Source: Synchiropus splendidus (taxonomy: Eukaryota > Chordata > Actinopteri > Syngnathiformes > Callionymidae). From it: a DNA stretch of 64,000 nucleotides. The position numbers and the translations under genes were made by a program. Positions 35,109 through 46,257 of the stretch are shown here, one piece after another (position 1 is the first letter of the stretch; each line of letters opens with the position of its first letter). Under the pieces are notes generated by a model. The model did no database searches, was not told the DNA's origin, and worked only from the letters and a program-made list of their open reading frames with translations. The stretch covers positions 67,485,937 to 67,549,936 of the forward strand of contig NC_071334.1 of assembly GCF_027744825.2 (NCBI RefSeq). The letters run 5' to 3'.

Positions 35109-37244
35109 GGTTTAACATTTGCAATGTTTTATGTTCATATTTCAATGTTGAGTCAAGTACACTCCTGGTTAGAGTCAGAGAAAAGAATGTGGGATTCCTC
35201 AAAGTTCAATACTTGGCCCCAAACTGGTAACATCCACAGGAGTCAAACTTAACTGTGTGAAGGGAACTGTTCCCAGAGAACAGTGTGGATGACAAGAAAA
35301 ACATTGTCAACATTGATAAAAATGACATAAAATGTTCATCATTTAATTTGCTGATAGAAATGCAAAGCACAGCAAGGGATTTAAATCAGTCAAAACTATA
35401 TGACCACACATTTCATTGAAAGCAATGGTAAAGGAAGGGAAAGGAAAATGTACAACAAACCATTTTGAAACATTTCCATGAGGATGGTTGCATTGCTTCA
35501 ATAGCTAGATGATGTATAGATAGATACAAAACCATGACTGCTGCCTGTGACATCATGAAGAGAGTGATGGACAGGAGGCCGGACGCGGCCAGAATGAATT
35601 ACAGCGAACCATCATGTTTCTCAGCCGATGTCCTCTTCAAATGACATCAAATGAAAGGAAACACAACTATAACAATACATTCAATATCACATTCACTTCC
35701 ATGATTTTGCTGATATTGCTCAACCGTCTGCCACTACCCAGTTCACATGGAAACACTTTATAAATGCTAATGAGCCTTTGTTTTCGCCTCTGTAATTAAA
35801 CAAGTTGGTTCCATTTACTTTCATAAATGCTAATAGATTTGTTAAACATTGTAAACAAATACCAACAATTAGTTCATTAGAAGAAGAGTGAGCACATTGT
35901 TGCGTTAGTGCGTGTTTATTCATGTGTGTATAGAGGATTGCCTAAATCAATAGTTTATGCAATGCAGTGACCTCGGTTTGGTCACAACTAGAAGATTATG
36001 GTTCTGAAGTACAACACAGAGCTGCTGCTAAACATATGTACTACATGTATTTAACGGCGATATCCAGGCACGACCGATATTTAAAGTTGCTTTGTCCTAT
36101 TTTATGTACTATCTGAAGGGTTAGCAAGGTGAAACATCACCGTAATGTATACTGGAGTGTGAAAGAGTGATTTTCATCCATTTCTGAGCAATATGAATAT
36201 GGTGCAATATGGTGGGGGAAACAAAACTCTGATTCCTTTAGCCTACAGTTCACATAATCTAACTGGAACTGACATCGCAAACGCTTCTTCATGTTACCCA
36301 CAAAGGATTATGTGATCGATGACGCACCACACGGGAAAAGAAACAGCACTGACGGAGCAACGGATTCTCATTCGTAGCGTGTCAAGTTGTGTCAAGTTGA
36401 GACTCAAAAGTGAGCAGTCAATATTGCACAATGACCCGTAAGGTTTTTTAAATCCCTATACCAGGACACACCCTGATGCCATAAACAGCTTGTCACATAA
36501 ATAAATAGACAAATAAATGCATTTTAAAAATGTGGCGGTGATCATTAAAAGGGACTGTATTACTTACCTACTTACTTAAGGGACTGTAAATAATTATGAA
36601 ATTTAATAATATTAAAGTTTTGCACTGACTTTAAAGTTTACGAAACAACCATGTTTCTCTAAACACAAAATAATACTACTGCCATGTGACTTGAGCAGTG
36701 AGACCTCAGGATCACGCCCACCATCTTCCCATGCAGACCCCACCTCCTCCTGTCGAACGCATTGCAGTGCAGAAAGAGGACACTCATTCAACCCCCAAAC
36801 ATGGGACGACACTGGAGAGTGATAGATGATAGATGGAGAGTGTGTTATGAATGTGCTATGAAGGCTCCTTCTGTAAAGTGTGCAGTAAACATTTCACAAT
36901 AGGGCCCCTTTAACATCGCAGTTTTGGTGTTTCTTGCCTTCTACTTGTTGAGCAAAGCCTTAGCATCCACTACCAGCTGGTACCAGACCCAGGAATCAGC
37001 AGAGAGACTTCTGATTTGGCACCTAGGAGTTTTAGAAGCCCTGGTTTTTAAGGGTCTGGCACTCGGTGATCAAAATCTACCTCTGCCTGGCGACAGAGAA
37101 GAGGCTTCTGTGATGGTCCTGCTTTGAGATGCATGATGGCAGCATGGAGGAAATTCCCCCTAAATCTTGAGTAGAATTAAGTGCTGCAGTATACTGAAAT
37201 GTAGGAATTTAAGACATGCTATTTACATGCAAAGAAGTCTTATA
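35109..37244. other. non-coding stretch, no gene seen
   Basis: No gene seen. GTGTCAAGTT is tandemly doubled near 36380-36400. CATTTCACAATAGGGCCCCTT near 36888 resembles the end of a dispersed fish repeat. An open frame at 36924-37127 is unrecognised and probably chance. Confidence 0.45.
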
Positions 37245-37400
37245 AACCAATGTAGTGGAAATAGGAAATACTGTATCACAGACGCCTGTGACATGGATAT
37301 GATAAGAATAATATCACCTCAAAATTTGGGGCACCAATAATATGTAGTGAAAATAGGAAATAGTGCATCATGGAAGCTGGCGTCCGTGATACACATCTCA
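37245..37400. repeat. imperfect two-copy tandem repeat, about 86-bp period
   Basis: ACCAATGTAGTGGAAATAGG, AAATACTGTATCAC at about 37249 recurs as GTAGTGAAAATAGG, AAATAGTGCATCAT at about 37342, each followed by a CGCCTGTGA/GGCGTCCGTGA phrase. This suggests an old short tandem duplication. Confidence 0.6.
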
Positions 37401-37455
37401 AATAATATGTGATATGTGTATCCCTTTTTTCCCTTTCCAGAAACTATCATTTATA

Positions 37456-37640
37456 CATCCACCAAGGAGGTGATGTTTCCAGTGGTTTGTCTGTCCGATG
37501 GCTTGTGTTCAAAATAACTTAAAAAGTTATGGACACATTTGGATGAAATTTTTGGAAAATGTGGAGGCATTGATGTTGGGAGACAGTGTTGGGGGTGGAC
37601 TGAAGCTGCTTGGTGGAGGTTTGTCCTCTCCGAGTGCTTT
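37456..37640 (+). mobile_element. dispersed repeat copy (CCACCAAGGAGG family)
   Basis: CCACCAAGGAGGTGATGTTT, TGGTTTGTCTGTCC, GTTCAAAATAACTTAAAAAG, TTATGGACACATTTGGATGA, AATTTTTGGAAAATGTGGAGG, GTGGACTGAAGCTGC and CTCTCCGAGTGCTTTTCCAA follow in order a repeat I know from many animal genomes. A diverged second copy lies at 58268-58560. The class is uncertain; no coding sequence. Confidence 0.65.
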
Positions 37641-37644
37641 TCCA

Positions 37645-40600
37645 ATTTACCCACTTATGTATTTATCCAGTCAGACTTCTCCTTTCATAGGCTTCTTCAA
37701 AAGCTTTGGGAGGGCATTTGTCAATTTGATGAGCTCTGTGCCAGGCACAAATGAGTGAGAACATTTTCTAGAAGTTTCATCCTCTTATTCTACAACATAC
37801 AGTTGTATCTATCCAAAGATCTCTTGCTGCAGACAGTTTAAGTTTGGACTTCTCTGAATCTCAATTGGATGAAATTCAATGATGGCAGTTTTGAAACAAC
37901 CGCAGTGATTCATCCTTGTGTCAGAAGTTTTTATTTCCACCCTTGATCTGGATCGTCTGTTGGGTCTATAGGTTGGTTAAAGTGGACCACCTGTAGAAAA
38001 TAATCGGTTCCAGTCACGTTGACGTTAAACTGACAGGAGCTAAATGATTTCCAAGCCGGAGCAGATTTTCTTATTGTGATGTGGTCCTGCTGAATCACAA
38101 AAGCCGTCAACAAAAGAGGTGGAGCCCATTTACCTTCCCCGTAGACCCCGGTATAAAGCCACTGCTGACCTGAGCGGGGAAGTGGTTTGGCAGCCTGGAG
38201 GACCCAGCAGGGGTCCAGCTTCCACCCCAGATGAGGACTGACATCGGGGTTCAGGGGTTAATTTGTGTAACAGGCAAATTTGCATACAAATGAAAAATGA
38301 CAGAATTTTTCTGTTCTCCACAACTTTCAATGTCATCCGCATCAAACCAGCCCTATCTGGCGCCCCCATCCCCCCCGCGTGCTGTTTGAAGAATATTCAT
38401 TACTTGTGAAGCCGGGGCACCTTGTTTGCTATTAATCTCCACCGCAGGTCAATGACTTAATTTGCTCAACTTTATCAGTGGTGCCATTCACTTTCTCTTT
38501 CTTCCTCCTCTCGTCCGCTGCCTTTGTAGCTTTTTCCAAAGTGCTCTCATTGCTCCGCTTCATAGTTAAGCTTTCTAAAGCACAACAAAGGCACAGTAAC
38601 TCTGGTCTCTCAAAGAGTTTTGAAGACGTAAATGAATTACTTGAGAGGGAAATGTATGCCGGCCTTCAAGATTGCTGCTGCTGTTATTCTTCTACAACAA
38701 GTTCCTGAGAGATTTTCCTCTTAAATCTTCATTTTTTTCACTCTTCACTTCTGATTGGAAAGATTGTTTTTCTTTTTTTTCCATCCTAATCCAGGGGAAA
38801 TTACTTGGGAAAAGAGGTCACATAATCATAGAGAAATAAGTCTGTGCATGAAAGATTGTTCAAAGATGACTATGCTACTGCCGGCATTGCACATGAGAAA
38901 ACAAGAAGAAATGTCTTTATTAAACCCAATGACAAATAGTTCATTTTGTTTCGATCGTAAATAATGGCAGAATAAAGACATGTTTCAGCAGCTTCACTTT
39001 TCACCACAGAGAGGGTTATGTGAGCTACATGTTTGCCCCCATTGGAAGTATTTTGTTGTGATTTATTTTAGCACTCAATCCACATTTACAGTTGATTTTT
39101 TGGTTAATTCATAGTTTACCTGATCTGAAATGTTCACAAAATATTCCAAAAAACATATTTTGGTTTCGACGGATTACACTTTCCTGGTATGGTCTGTAAC
39201 AGTGAATGTTCCTAGCCCCCAACATCATGTGAGAAGCTATATTGGCTGAATTCTATCAGTTAAGAAGCCATGTGATATAATAATTACACTTGCCATGTTA
39301 CGCGTCTGCAATGTATCAGTGGAATGGCATTAATGTCCATTCAACTTCAACAGCTTTGTTCACTATTCACTACAGTTGGGACGACTCATGAACACTGCCA
39401 AACTGACGTCACTTGTGGTCAAGGAGCAGGTCAGGTGCTATTCCCAATGAAGACGCTATCCTTCTGCCTACACAGTTCTGATCATGGACATTGTAAATCT
39501 GTGTCACATCCACATGGAAAAGCATAGTTTCAGAAAAAAAAAAAAGAGTTGATCTTTTTCCGTGCTGGTTTCAAAAAACGGCTCCATAAAAACAACATTT
39601 CAGAATGTAGGTACGAAGTGATGACTTTCGGAAAAAGATGCGGATATGATGTCCACATGCATCCCGTGTTTTAAAGTGTATTGATTCTGGGACCCGGTGG
39701 ATTTGACTGGATGATCTATTGATTTTAATCCTTTTACTTTCCAAAAAAATTTAAATCTGAGTTAATTTAAATAGTAAAGTTAGTACCAGCAGATGAGGTC
39801 GTTCTTATTTCAAATGAGAAATTAAAACATATTACTCCTGCATAAGATCAAATTCTATCAAATGCTTTAGAGATTCAAATAAAAAAAGCAGTTTAGTTTG
39901 AGTTTGTTTTTCCTGCTGCTGCCACTATTCTTTAACATCCATGGTCTCCAGTGCTTTCGGGCCAAACACACTCATTTATTCTGGCACTAATGTGGCCTAT
40001 GCGTGTGCCAAATTTCAGTGACTACTTTCAGAGACTACACTTTGATTTAAGTTTAAGGAGACATTTTAATGCAAGTCAAATGAATATAAATACACTTTAT
40101 TAAAATATATTTACTGATAGAAAGTTTGCGCTGTAATTGATTCCTTCAATTTTGAAAGAAAAAAGTTTTAAAAACCAGTATTTTTCTTCAAAAGATGGAT
40201 AAAATAACATCCAATAAACTGTTTTTAATATCTTGCTTGGCCACCAAATGAATAGCTTATTGCTGTGTACTGTATTAAAGCAGCAGCCTATGCCATCCGT
40301 GTTTAGGTCTGTTTACTTCTCCATACCTTACAAACGTAAAAATGAATCCCGAAAAGTGACAGACCTTCAGTCATTGAAAAAATAAAAAGTCTAACTCTGG
40401 ATCCAGCGGTGTTTAAATTCAGATGACTTAATTCCTGAGGAAAGGAAGAGGTAAAAATGCCGGCTGAACCATTGTTTGGATCTTCATGCAAAAACCCTCC
40501 TTTGTGTTTCCAACTCTTGATCCCCCACAGACAGAGGAGAGGAGCGTATTGATCGGTGCTGAGAGGAGACGGGCCTTTCATCACACTTGCTCCTCACCTT

Positions 40601-41338
40601 AGACGGCTTCAAGGGGCCTCCTCCAGGATTGCAGCACCCTGCGCTGACTAGCAGCCAAAGATTAGCGCCACGATAACCCACCCAACCTTAATAGGTAGCG
40701 AAGCAGAGCAGCGGCTGTCTAATGAACAATGATCAAAGCAGCAGACTTTATCCCCAAAACAAACCTGCACATTTGAATGTGCTTAGGAAGCCAGAATAGA
40801 AAAGAGGTGAACAGAGGAGGGGAAAAGTTGGAGGTTTTGAACTCTTTTTTTCTCTCTTTTTTGATGATGATGATGAAATTCACTGCGTTGCCCGAGCAGC
40901 GCTTGACTCTTTTTTTTTTCCCCTCTCCTGGTTTTGACTTTTTCTGCATGCAGATGAAGGAGGCAGAAAGTAAGGTCGATTTAAAGGTTATACATGGTCC
41001 TCTTTGCGGAAAAAACGCAAACCAACATTCAGAACATGGCACCGTTTTTTCCCTTCAGCACTGAATAGTCATTCAAGGAGTCATGAAGAAGTCTAGTCGC
41101 ATAAATCATGACACATTTTCTTTTAAAAGCATTAACATTAAATACATAAGATTAAATAAATTATTCATTTGCCACTCAATTGAAGTTTGATCCATATCTA
41201 TTTTTTTCCTGCACAAATGTTTATTGCCAAAATAAAATGCAATATAATTGTGGAAGCTACGTTTCTCTTTATTTCAGAATGAAAGAAAAGTCATTCCAGT
41301 ATGGGTGTCAACTAAATATGAGCCCTTTAGTTCTGCTT
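37645..41338. other. non-coding stretch, no gene seen
   Basis: No gene or transposon that I recognise. It includes a conserved-element-like block (about 38370-38480), short A- or T-runs near 38767 and 39534, and TGATGATGATGATG near 40863. A 100-codon-class frame pair at 40719-41064 overlaps on opposite strands and carries no domain. Confidence 0.5.
38370..38480. promoter_or_regulatory. conserved-element-like block (putative)
   Basis: GAATATTCATTACTTGTGAA, CCTTGTTTGCTATTAATCTCC and CAATGACTTAATTTGCTCAA sit close together: a FOX-like TGTTTGC and homeodomain cores. Motif-based only. Confidence 0.3.
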
Positions 41339-41643
41339 TGTTTCATGCTATTTATTAGTTTTTTGCTACTGTCTGCTAAAAGTAACGCATTTCTGGACCT
41401 TATTCATAGAAAGTTTGGACTGATAGTTAGGTAAAGTAACATTATGGTTTTCAAGTTTGTTTGAAAGATCCTAAATGTGTCTCTTTTGTCATAATAAAAT
41501 GCATCATATTACTCAATTCCCAACTCAGTTCATCATATAAACATAGTTTTCCCGGGAATTTCTTTTTGAACGTACCAAGCATAATGAAAATGCATGTTCA
41601 GTCTGCATTGATAATTTCTGTGGTTGCAAAAAGCAAGGAGAAA
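41339..41643 (+). repeat. duplicated segment B, copy 1
   Basis: About 305 bp that recurs at 43857-44162 with only a handful of mismatches and small indels (about 97% identical by eye). Most differences fall in the first 50 bp. Flanks of the two copies are unrelated. It contains short open frames but nothing recognisable. Confidence 0.92.
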
Positions 41644-43511
41644 GTGCAACATGTTGACACTTCTCAGTCAAGTGGACTGTATGAAATCCTAAATGCTGTA
41701 GATGGAGATGAAGAAGTAGCTGGTGGCCTTTGAGGCACAGCTCCAGACTCTGACTTCACTTTGAGAGCGGGATCCAAAGTGTGCTGATGAGGAGGCCAGA
41801 GCGCAGCTGCTGTCTGCCTTGCAAATGTGTCGAACTTTATCCCATTTGCTGTCAAACGTTCACCAGAAGTTTGATGCAAATGTACAAATCACCACGACTG
41901 TGAATGTATTTGAAATTTGATCACATTTCATAGCACTCAGCCTCTGCCCCCCAGAACTTCACGCATCATCATGATAAAAAAAAGAGTTTTCCGTTAATGA
42001 ATTCCTGATATAGAGTCTATTTTTTCCATTTTTATGTATTAAATATACCCATCTCCTATCATGGTCGAAGTGTGTGCACTGTCCTAATCTTAAGAGCGGG
42101 AGGACGTGTGGCAGTTTTTGCATACATTTGCCTCAAAAATGAAGCCATCCCAACACACCCCTATCATGTGCGAGATGAAACCAGCTGGCTTCTTCATGTT
42201 CTGATTTCACTTTCTACCGCGTCTTTGTTCTGCGTTTAAAATCTTGTTTACCTGTGATCCCCGACATGTGCGAGCTCCTTCTCCTCTGGCGTTAAACATA
42301 TGCTCTACACATATGTTCCAAGCAACATATGCTCCGCCAAAGCTGCCGCTTCCCTCCATTTAGTGCCAAAATAAGGCCTCTGCGAGTTTCGAGTCTTCAG
42401 CACCTTTCAGGAAATTGAACAGAAGCTTGAATTAGGATCATGTATGAGAAAAGTGAGGGGTTTCACACCCCGCCAGGCAAAAGAAAGCATCCAGGAGAGT
42501 CATGTGAGTGTGTTTATTCATCTCCACGTGAGTGTGTGTGGCAAACTTACAGTGCATGTTGAAGGGGAGATTATTATCCATTGCCTCTGTGCATTAAGCT
42601 TCCCCTCATCCAATGCCAACGGCCTGACCCAAATATGGCTGAAAGACAACATGTGACCTGCTTAGCGTTTCACCCCCGGCGCCACTCGCTGCAGGCTGTG
42701 GTGGTCCGGTGTGCAAAGGGGAGGTGGAGAGGAGGGCGCGGGCGGGGGGGGGCGGGGTTGCGGTGTGCACGGAAGGTGGGGGTTTCGGTCTATTAGTGGG
42801 AGAGAGCACAGATGCCGGCAGATGGCTGACATATTGTCCGGCACTGACCCGAGCGGAGAATAATTACTGGAAAGTTCAGCACTTTCAGGTCTGCATCTCG
42901 TGTCGGACGCTTGCTGCGTTGACCAGAAAGCTGTCTGTAATGTGCAGCTTCAACAGTCGCACAAGGAACCAAGGTGTTCGTCCTATTGCACAAGAAACTT
43001 GCTTCACCCATTGCAACATTTTCTCAGCAAGTGAGCGGCTCAATGGGATGGGAATCAACTCCGGTAGTTGAATCTGGCACATCCTCTACACATGCGTCTG
43101 TGTTTTGTATAGCAAGAAAAGCACTCGCCTTTATAACATCACATACACGCTGTTAACCTTCAAAATATAAGGAAAGACTTTCCATCCTACATCCATTCCT
43201 GTTGGTCATATCACACCTTTATCCGGTTCTATTGAACAGCTGAAAGCAATGGGAAACACTCAAGCTTGGCTGTGTATTGCAAAGACCTTTACGATACAAC
43301 ATGCAGCGCAGTAGTTGGGTCATGGTGCGATAATTTCAGACTATTGTGGAATAATACTGTGATATTCTACAGCTGAAAATGCTAAAAAAAAAAAAAACAA
43401 AACACAGTATTACTCAAAATTTAAATACCAAAACTATTTTGATTGAAAACATTAAAAAACGAAGGTAAAATGCAGGGTTGCAAGGACATAGTTAACTTAA
43501 AAACTTGCTGG
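41644..43511. other. non-coding stretch, no gene seen
   Basis: Complex sequence between the B copies. It contains ACACATATG/ACATATG-type repeats near 42296-42330 and a G-rich tract at 42733-42758. Frames up to 120 codons near 42709-43071 overlap on both strands and are treated as chance. Confidence 0.5.
42733..42758 (+). other. G-rich tract with G-quadruplex potential
   Basis: GGGCGCGGGC followed by a run of nine G, C and GGGG satisfies the four-run pattern G3+ with loops of one to three bases. Confidence 0.7.
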
Positions 43512-43546
43512 GTTGTATATGTAGTACATGTATATACACATACAAC
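43512..43546. repeat. imperfect 35-bp palindrome
   Basis: GTTGTATATGTAGTACATG then TATATACACATACAAC reads nearly the same on both strands, centred on TACATGTA. It lies just before duplicated segment A. Confidence 0.7.
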
Positions 43547-43572
43547 AGTCAGAGCATCATTACTTGCAGTTT

Positions 43573-43797
43573 TATTACTGACATTACAAAAATAAGTAGG
43601 CTGTGCATTACTTTCAACTGGGTGAAAACATAAATATTTTGAAAAATGAAGAAAACATTGATATTTAGGGATGAAATACCAATATGAAATTAGAGCTCAT
43701 AGTTTCACGATATATTGCGGCAGTAATATTTTATTTCCAAGGTTTTGCCTCCGATTTGTTAGCGTTCAGTGTTGCACTAGGACGTGCTGGACTCTGG
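43573..43797 (+). repeat. duplicated segment A, copy 1
   Basis: Starts TATTACTGACATTACAAAAA and ends GTGCTGGACTCTG. It recurs at 44167-44362 at roughly 95% identity by eye, with about 35 bp (TTGTTAGCGTTCAG... region at about 43756-43784) absent from copy 2. CACGATATATTGCGGCAGTA resembles text found in some fish DNA-transposon remnants. Confidence 0.9.
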
Positions 43798-43856
43798 ATT
43801 TTTTTTTTTGCCTTTTAGTTATGCGTTGTTGATTTGAAATGTATTGGGCTTGTATG

Positions 43857-44162
43857 TTTCATGTTATTTATTTGTTTTTTTGCTACTGCCTGCTAGAAGT
43901 AACGCATTTCTGGACCTTATTCATAGAAAGTTTGGACTGATAGTTAGGTAAAGTAACATTATGGTTTTCAAGTTTGTTTGAAAGATCCTAAATGTGTCTC
44001 TTTTGTCATAATAAAATGCATCATATTACTCAATTCCCAACTCAGTTCATCATATAAACATACTGTTTTCCCGGGAATTTCTTTTTGAACGTACCAAGCA
44101 TAATGAAAATGCATGTTCAGTCTGCATTGATAATTTGTGTGGTTGCAAAAAGCAAGGAGAAA
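43857..44162 (+). repeat. duplicated segment B, copy 2, between the A copies
   Basis: A near-identical copy of 41339-41643. It abuts segment A copy 2 with only about four bases between them, and is separated from A copy 1 by about 59 bp including a T-run. Confidence 0.92.
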
Positions 44163-44166
44163 TTGA

Positions 44167-44362
44167 TATTACTGACATTACAAAAATAAGTAGGCTGTAC
44201 ATTACTTTCAACTCGGTGAAAACATAAATATTTTGAAAAATAAATAAAACATTGATATTTAGGGATGAAATACCAATATGAAATTAGAGCTCACAGTTTC
44301 ACGATATATTGCTGCAGTAATAGTTTATTTCCAAGGTTTCGCCTCGGATGTGCTGGACTCTG
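44167..44362 (+). repeat. duplicated segment A, copy 2
   Basis: Second copy of 43573-43797, slightly shortened. After the shared GTGCTGGACTCTG the two copies diverge completely. Confidence 0.9.
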
Positions 44363-45179
44363 TGTGTTGATGTTGGGGAAGAAAGCGTGTAGAGGTGCGA
44401 TTGTGAATGTGACACAAATGCTGGTAGCAATATTTTCATTCAACCGGAGGTGAATTTGCATAGACAGAAAACTAGTTCAGCTTGGTGTGTTATCGCGAGT
44501 CCTCTACGTGTGTGTCACGAGAGTATCAACAAAGTCAAGTATTTGACAAATTAACTTTGGTGTGTTTGGAGTTGTAACTCCCTCACCCACCTCTCCATCC
44601 CCAAGCACACGCAGATGCAAATATGTCTTATGGCGACGCGAAAGCTGTCTGTACTCATTTGTACTCTGGGGCCCGGGGATGAATTGGGATCACGGTGGTG
44701 GCAGCTGCCTCCCCTCCCGCTCCTCTCGTTGCTATCGGCTTTGCCAGGGCCCAGGTAGCGCTCGAAGGGACCCTCGTTCAGTCAGCAGGCTGCAGATGCT
44801 CCTCTCAATCCTACTCTCCGTCCCCCACATGTCCCCTATTGCAGGAGACCAGGCACATTACTGTTGCGGTGACATTGAGAGCAACAGAAAGGAGTTGAAA
44901 CTCAGCCGGTCACATGACTCCCCGCGTTGGGAAAGTGAGCGCACAGTGCTCTGTTATGTCCTCAGCGGCAGCCGACACGCATAAAAGTATTGTTTGTTTG
45001 CCGTTGTTACACGTCACACAATGTATTCAACGAAGCACAATTGATATGGATCATGAGTCGACCTGCGCCAGTCTGCGAGCATTAATGTAAACAAGGTTGA
45101 TGTTTTCCGCGGCGCAGTTATCAGCGCGAGGAAGCGGGTTCAAAGCCGCCGCAATAACAGACAAAACAAGCTGACGACG

Positions 45180-45385
45180 GATGAATATACATTAACTGGA
45201 GCCAGCTTTTGAAAGGCAGGAATTCATTCGGTGATAATGATAATGACAATAATTCCGAGCAGACAAGAGAAGGAGGCCCCGCAAAACAACTTCCTTCTTA
45301 ATATGTGATGATTTTCTTGGCGATAATGATTCATCAAACGAATCGGCGGCGGTCACAAAAGGGCTCAAGTCATTAATAAAAGAAC
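45180..45385. promoter_or_regulatory. conserved-element-like block (putative)
   Basis: Repeated GATAATGATAATGACAATAA, then CTTAATATGTGATGATTTTC, GCGATAATGATTCATCAAAC and CAAGTCATTAATAAAAG interspersed with GC-rich text. GATAATGAT resembles GATA/homeodomain composites. Candidate enhancer by motif content only. Confidence 0.35.
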
Positions 45386-46232
45386 AGAGTCAAAGCACCT
45401 TGGGGAGCTTTTTTTTCCTCCTTTTTTTCCCCCCTCGTCTCCCTGCGTTCGGACCTACTTATCATTAAAGCAAGTAAAAAGTGACTGCTACATCTGAATG
45501 AAATCTCATTGTTGGATTGTAAGATGTGAATAAAATTCCATTTCAAATTAGGCCCCATTAGCATCACTAAGAGTCCGAAGATTCGGGTGACCTTTACGTG
45601 GCGGGTATCTGGATAGTGGAAGTTTTTCATCCTTGGTTTACTGAAGAAAAGCACTTCTATCATTTTCTCTTCTCTTCCTCGCTTGCTGTGTTGAAGCCAT
45701 TCCCAGAGATTTGACCTCCAAATAAAGATGAAGGATATAATAAGTGAGACAAATATTTAGCTTCAGTCATCCTAGATTTTTTTTCCCCTTTTATTCCAAG
45801 AAGATTCTTGTTATTTTGCTTTTGCCAGTGCATTATTTTTGACATGAAAAACCCTCAGTTAGGTTCGAAATAGAAGGCAGTCCACCTTGGCTCACAGCTG
45901 TATTCAATAGCTTCTATGTAGCTTGATAGCTTTGCTGTAGAGGGCTCCAAGAAAACTGATGTTCTCATTCTATCTATTGGGACTGTGAGAGGAAATCTGA
46001 GTTCCAAGGAACCGCACACTGGAAGAACATGATCATTTTATGTCGAGATGAAAGTGTGAGTGATCTAAATTGCTGCTCCTGATGCAGATTTATGATTAAA
46101 TATGACAGACAGTGAGCAAGCTTCGGGCTCATATGGACCTCTTAAATACAACAGATTTTCATTTTATTATTTCCTAAAATGAAAAGTTAATGGTTGAAAT
46201 AATGTATTTAAATGGTGCACTGACTTGCTTTC

Positions 46233-46257
46233 TTTTTTTTTTTTTTTTTTTTTTTTT
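46233..46257. repeat. poly-T run
   Basis: About 25 T residues in AT-rich sequence, source of a Phe-rich chance frame. Confidence 0.95.

Noticed and set aside
44562..44984. 140-codon frame
   Set aside because: Cys- and Arg-rich product with no family resemblance and no supporting exon signals.
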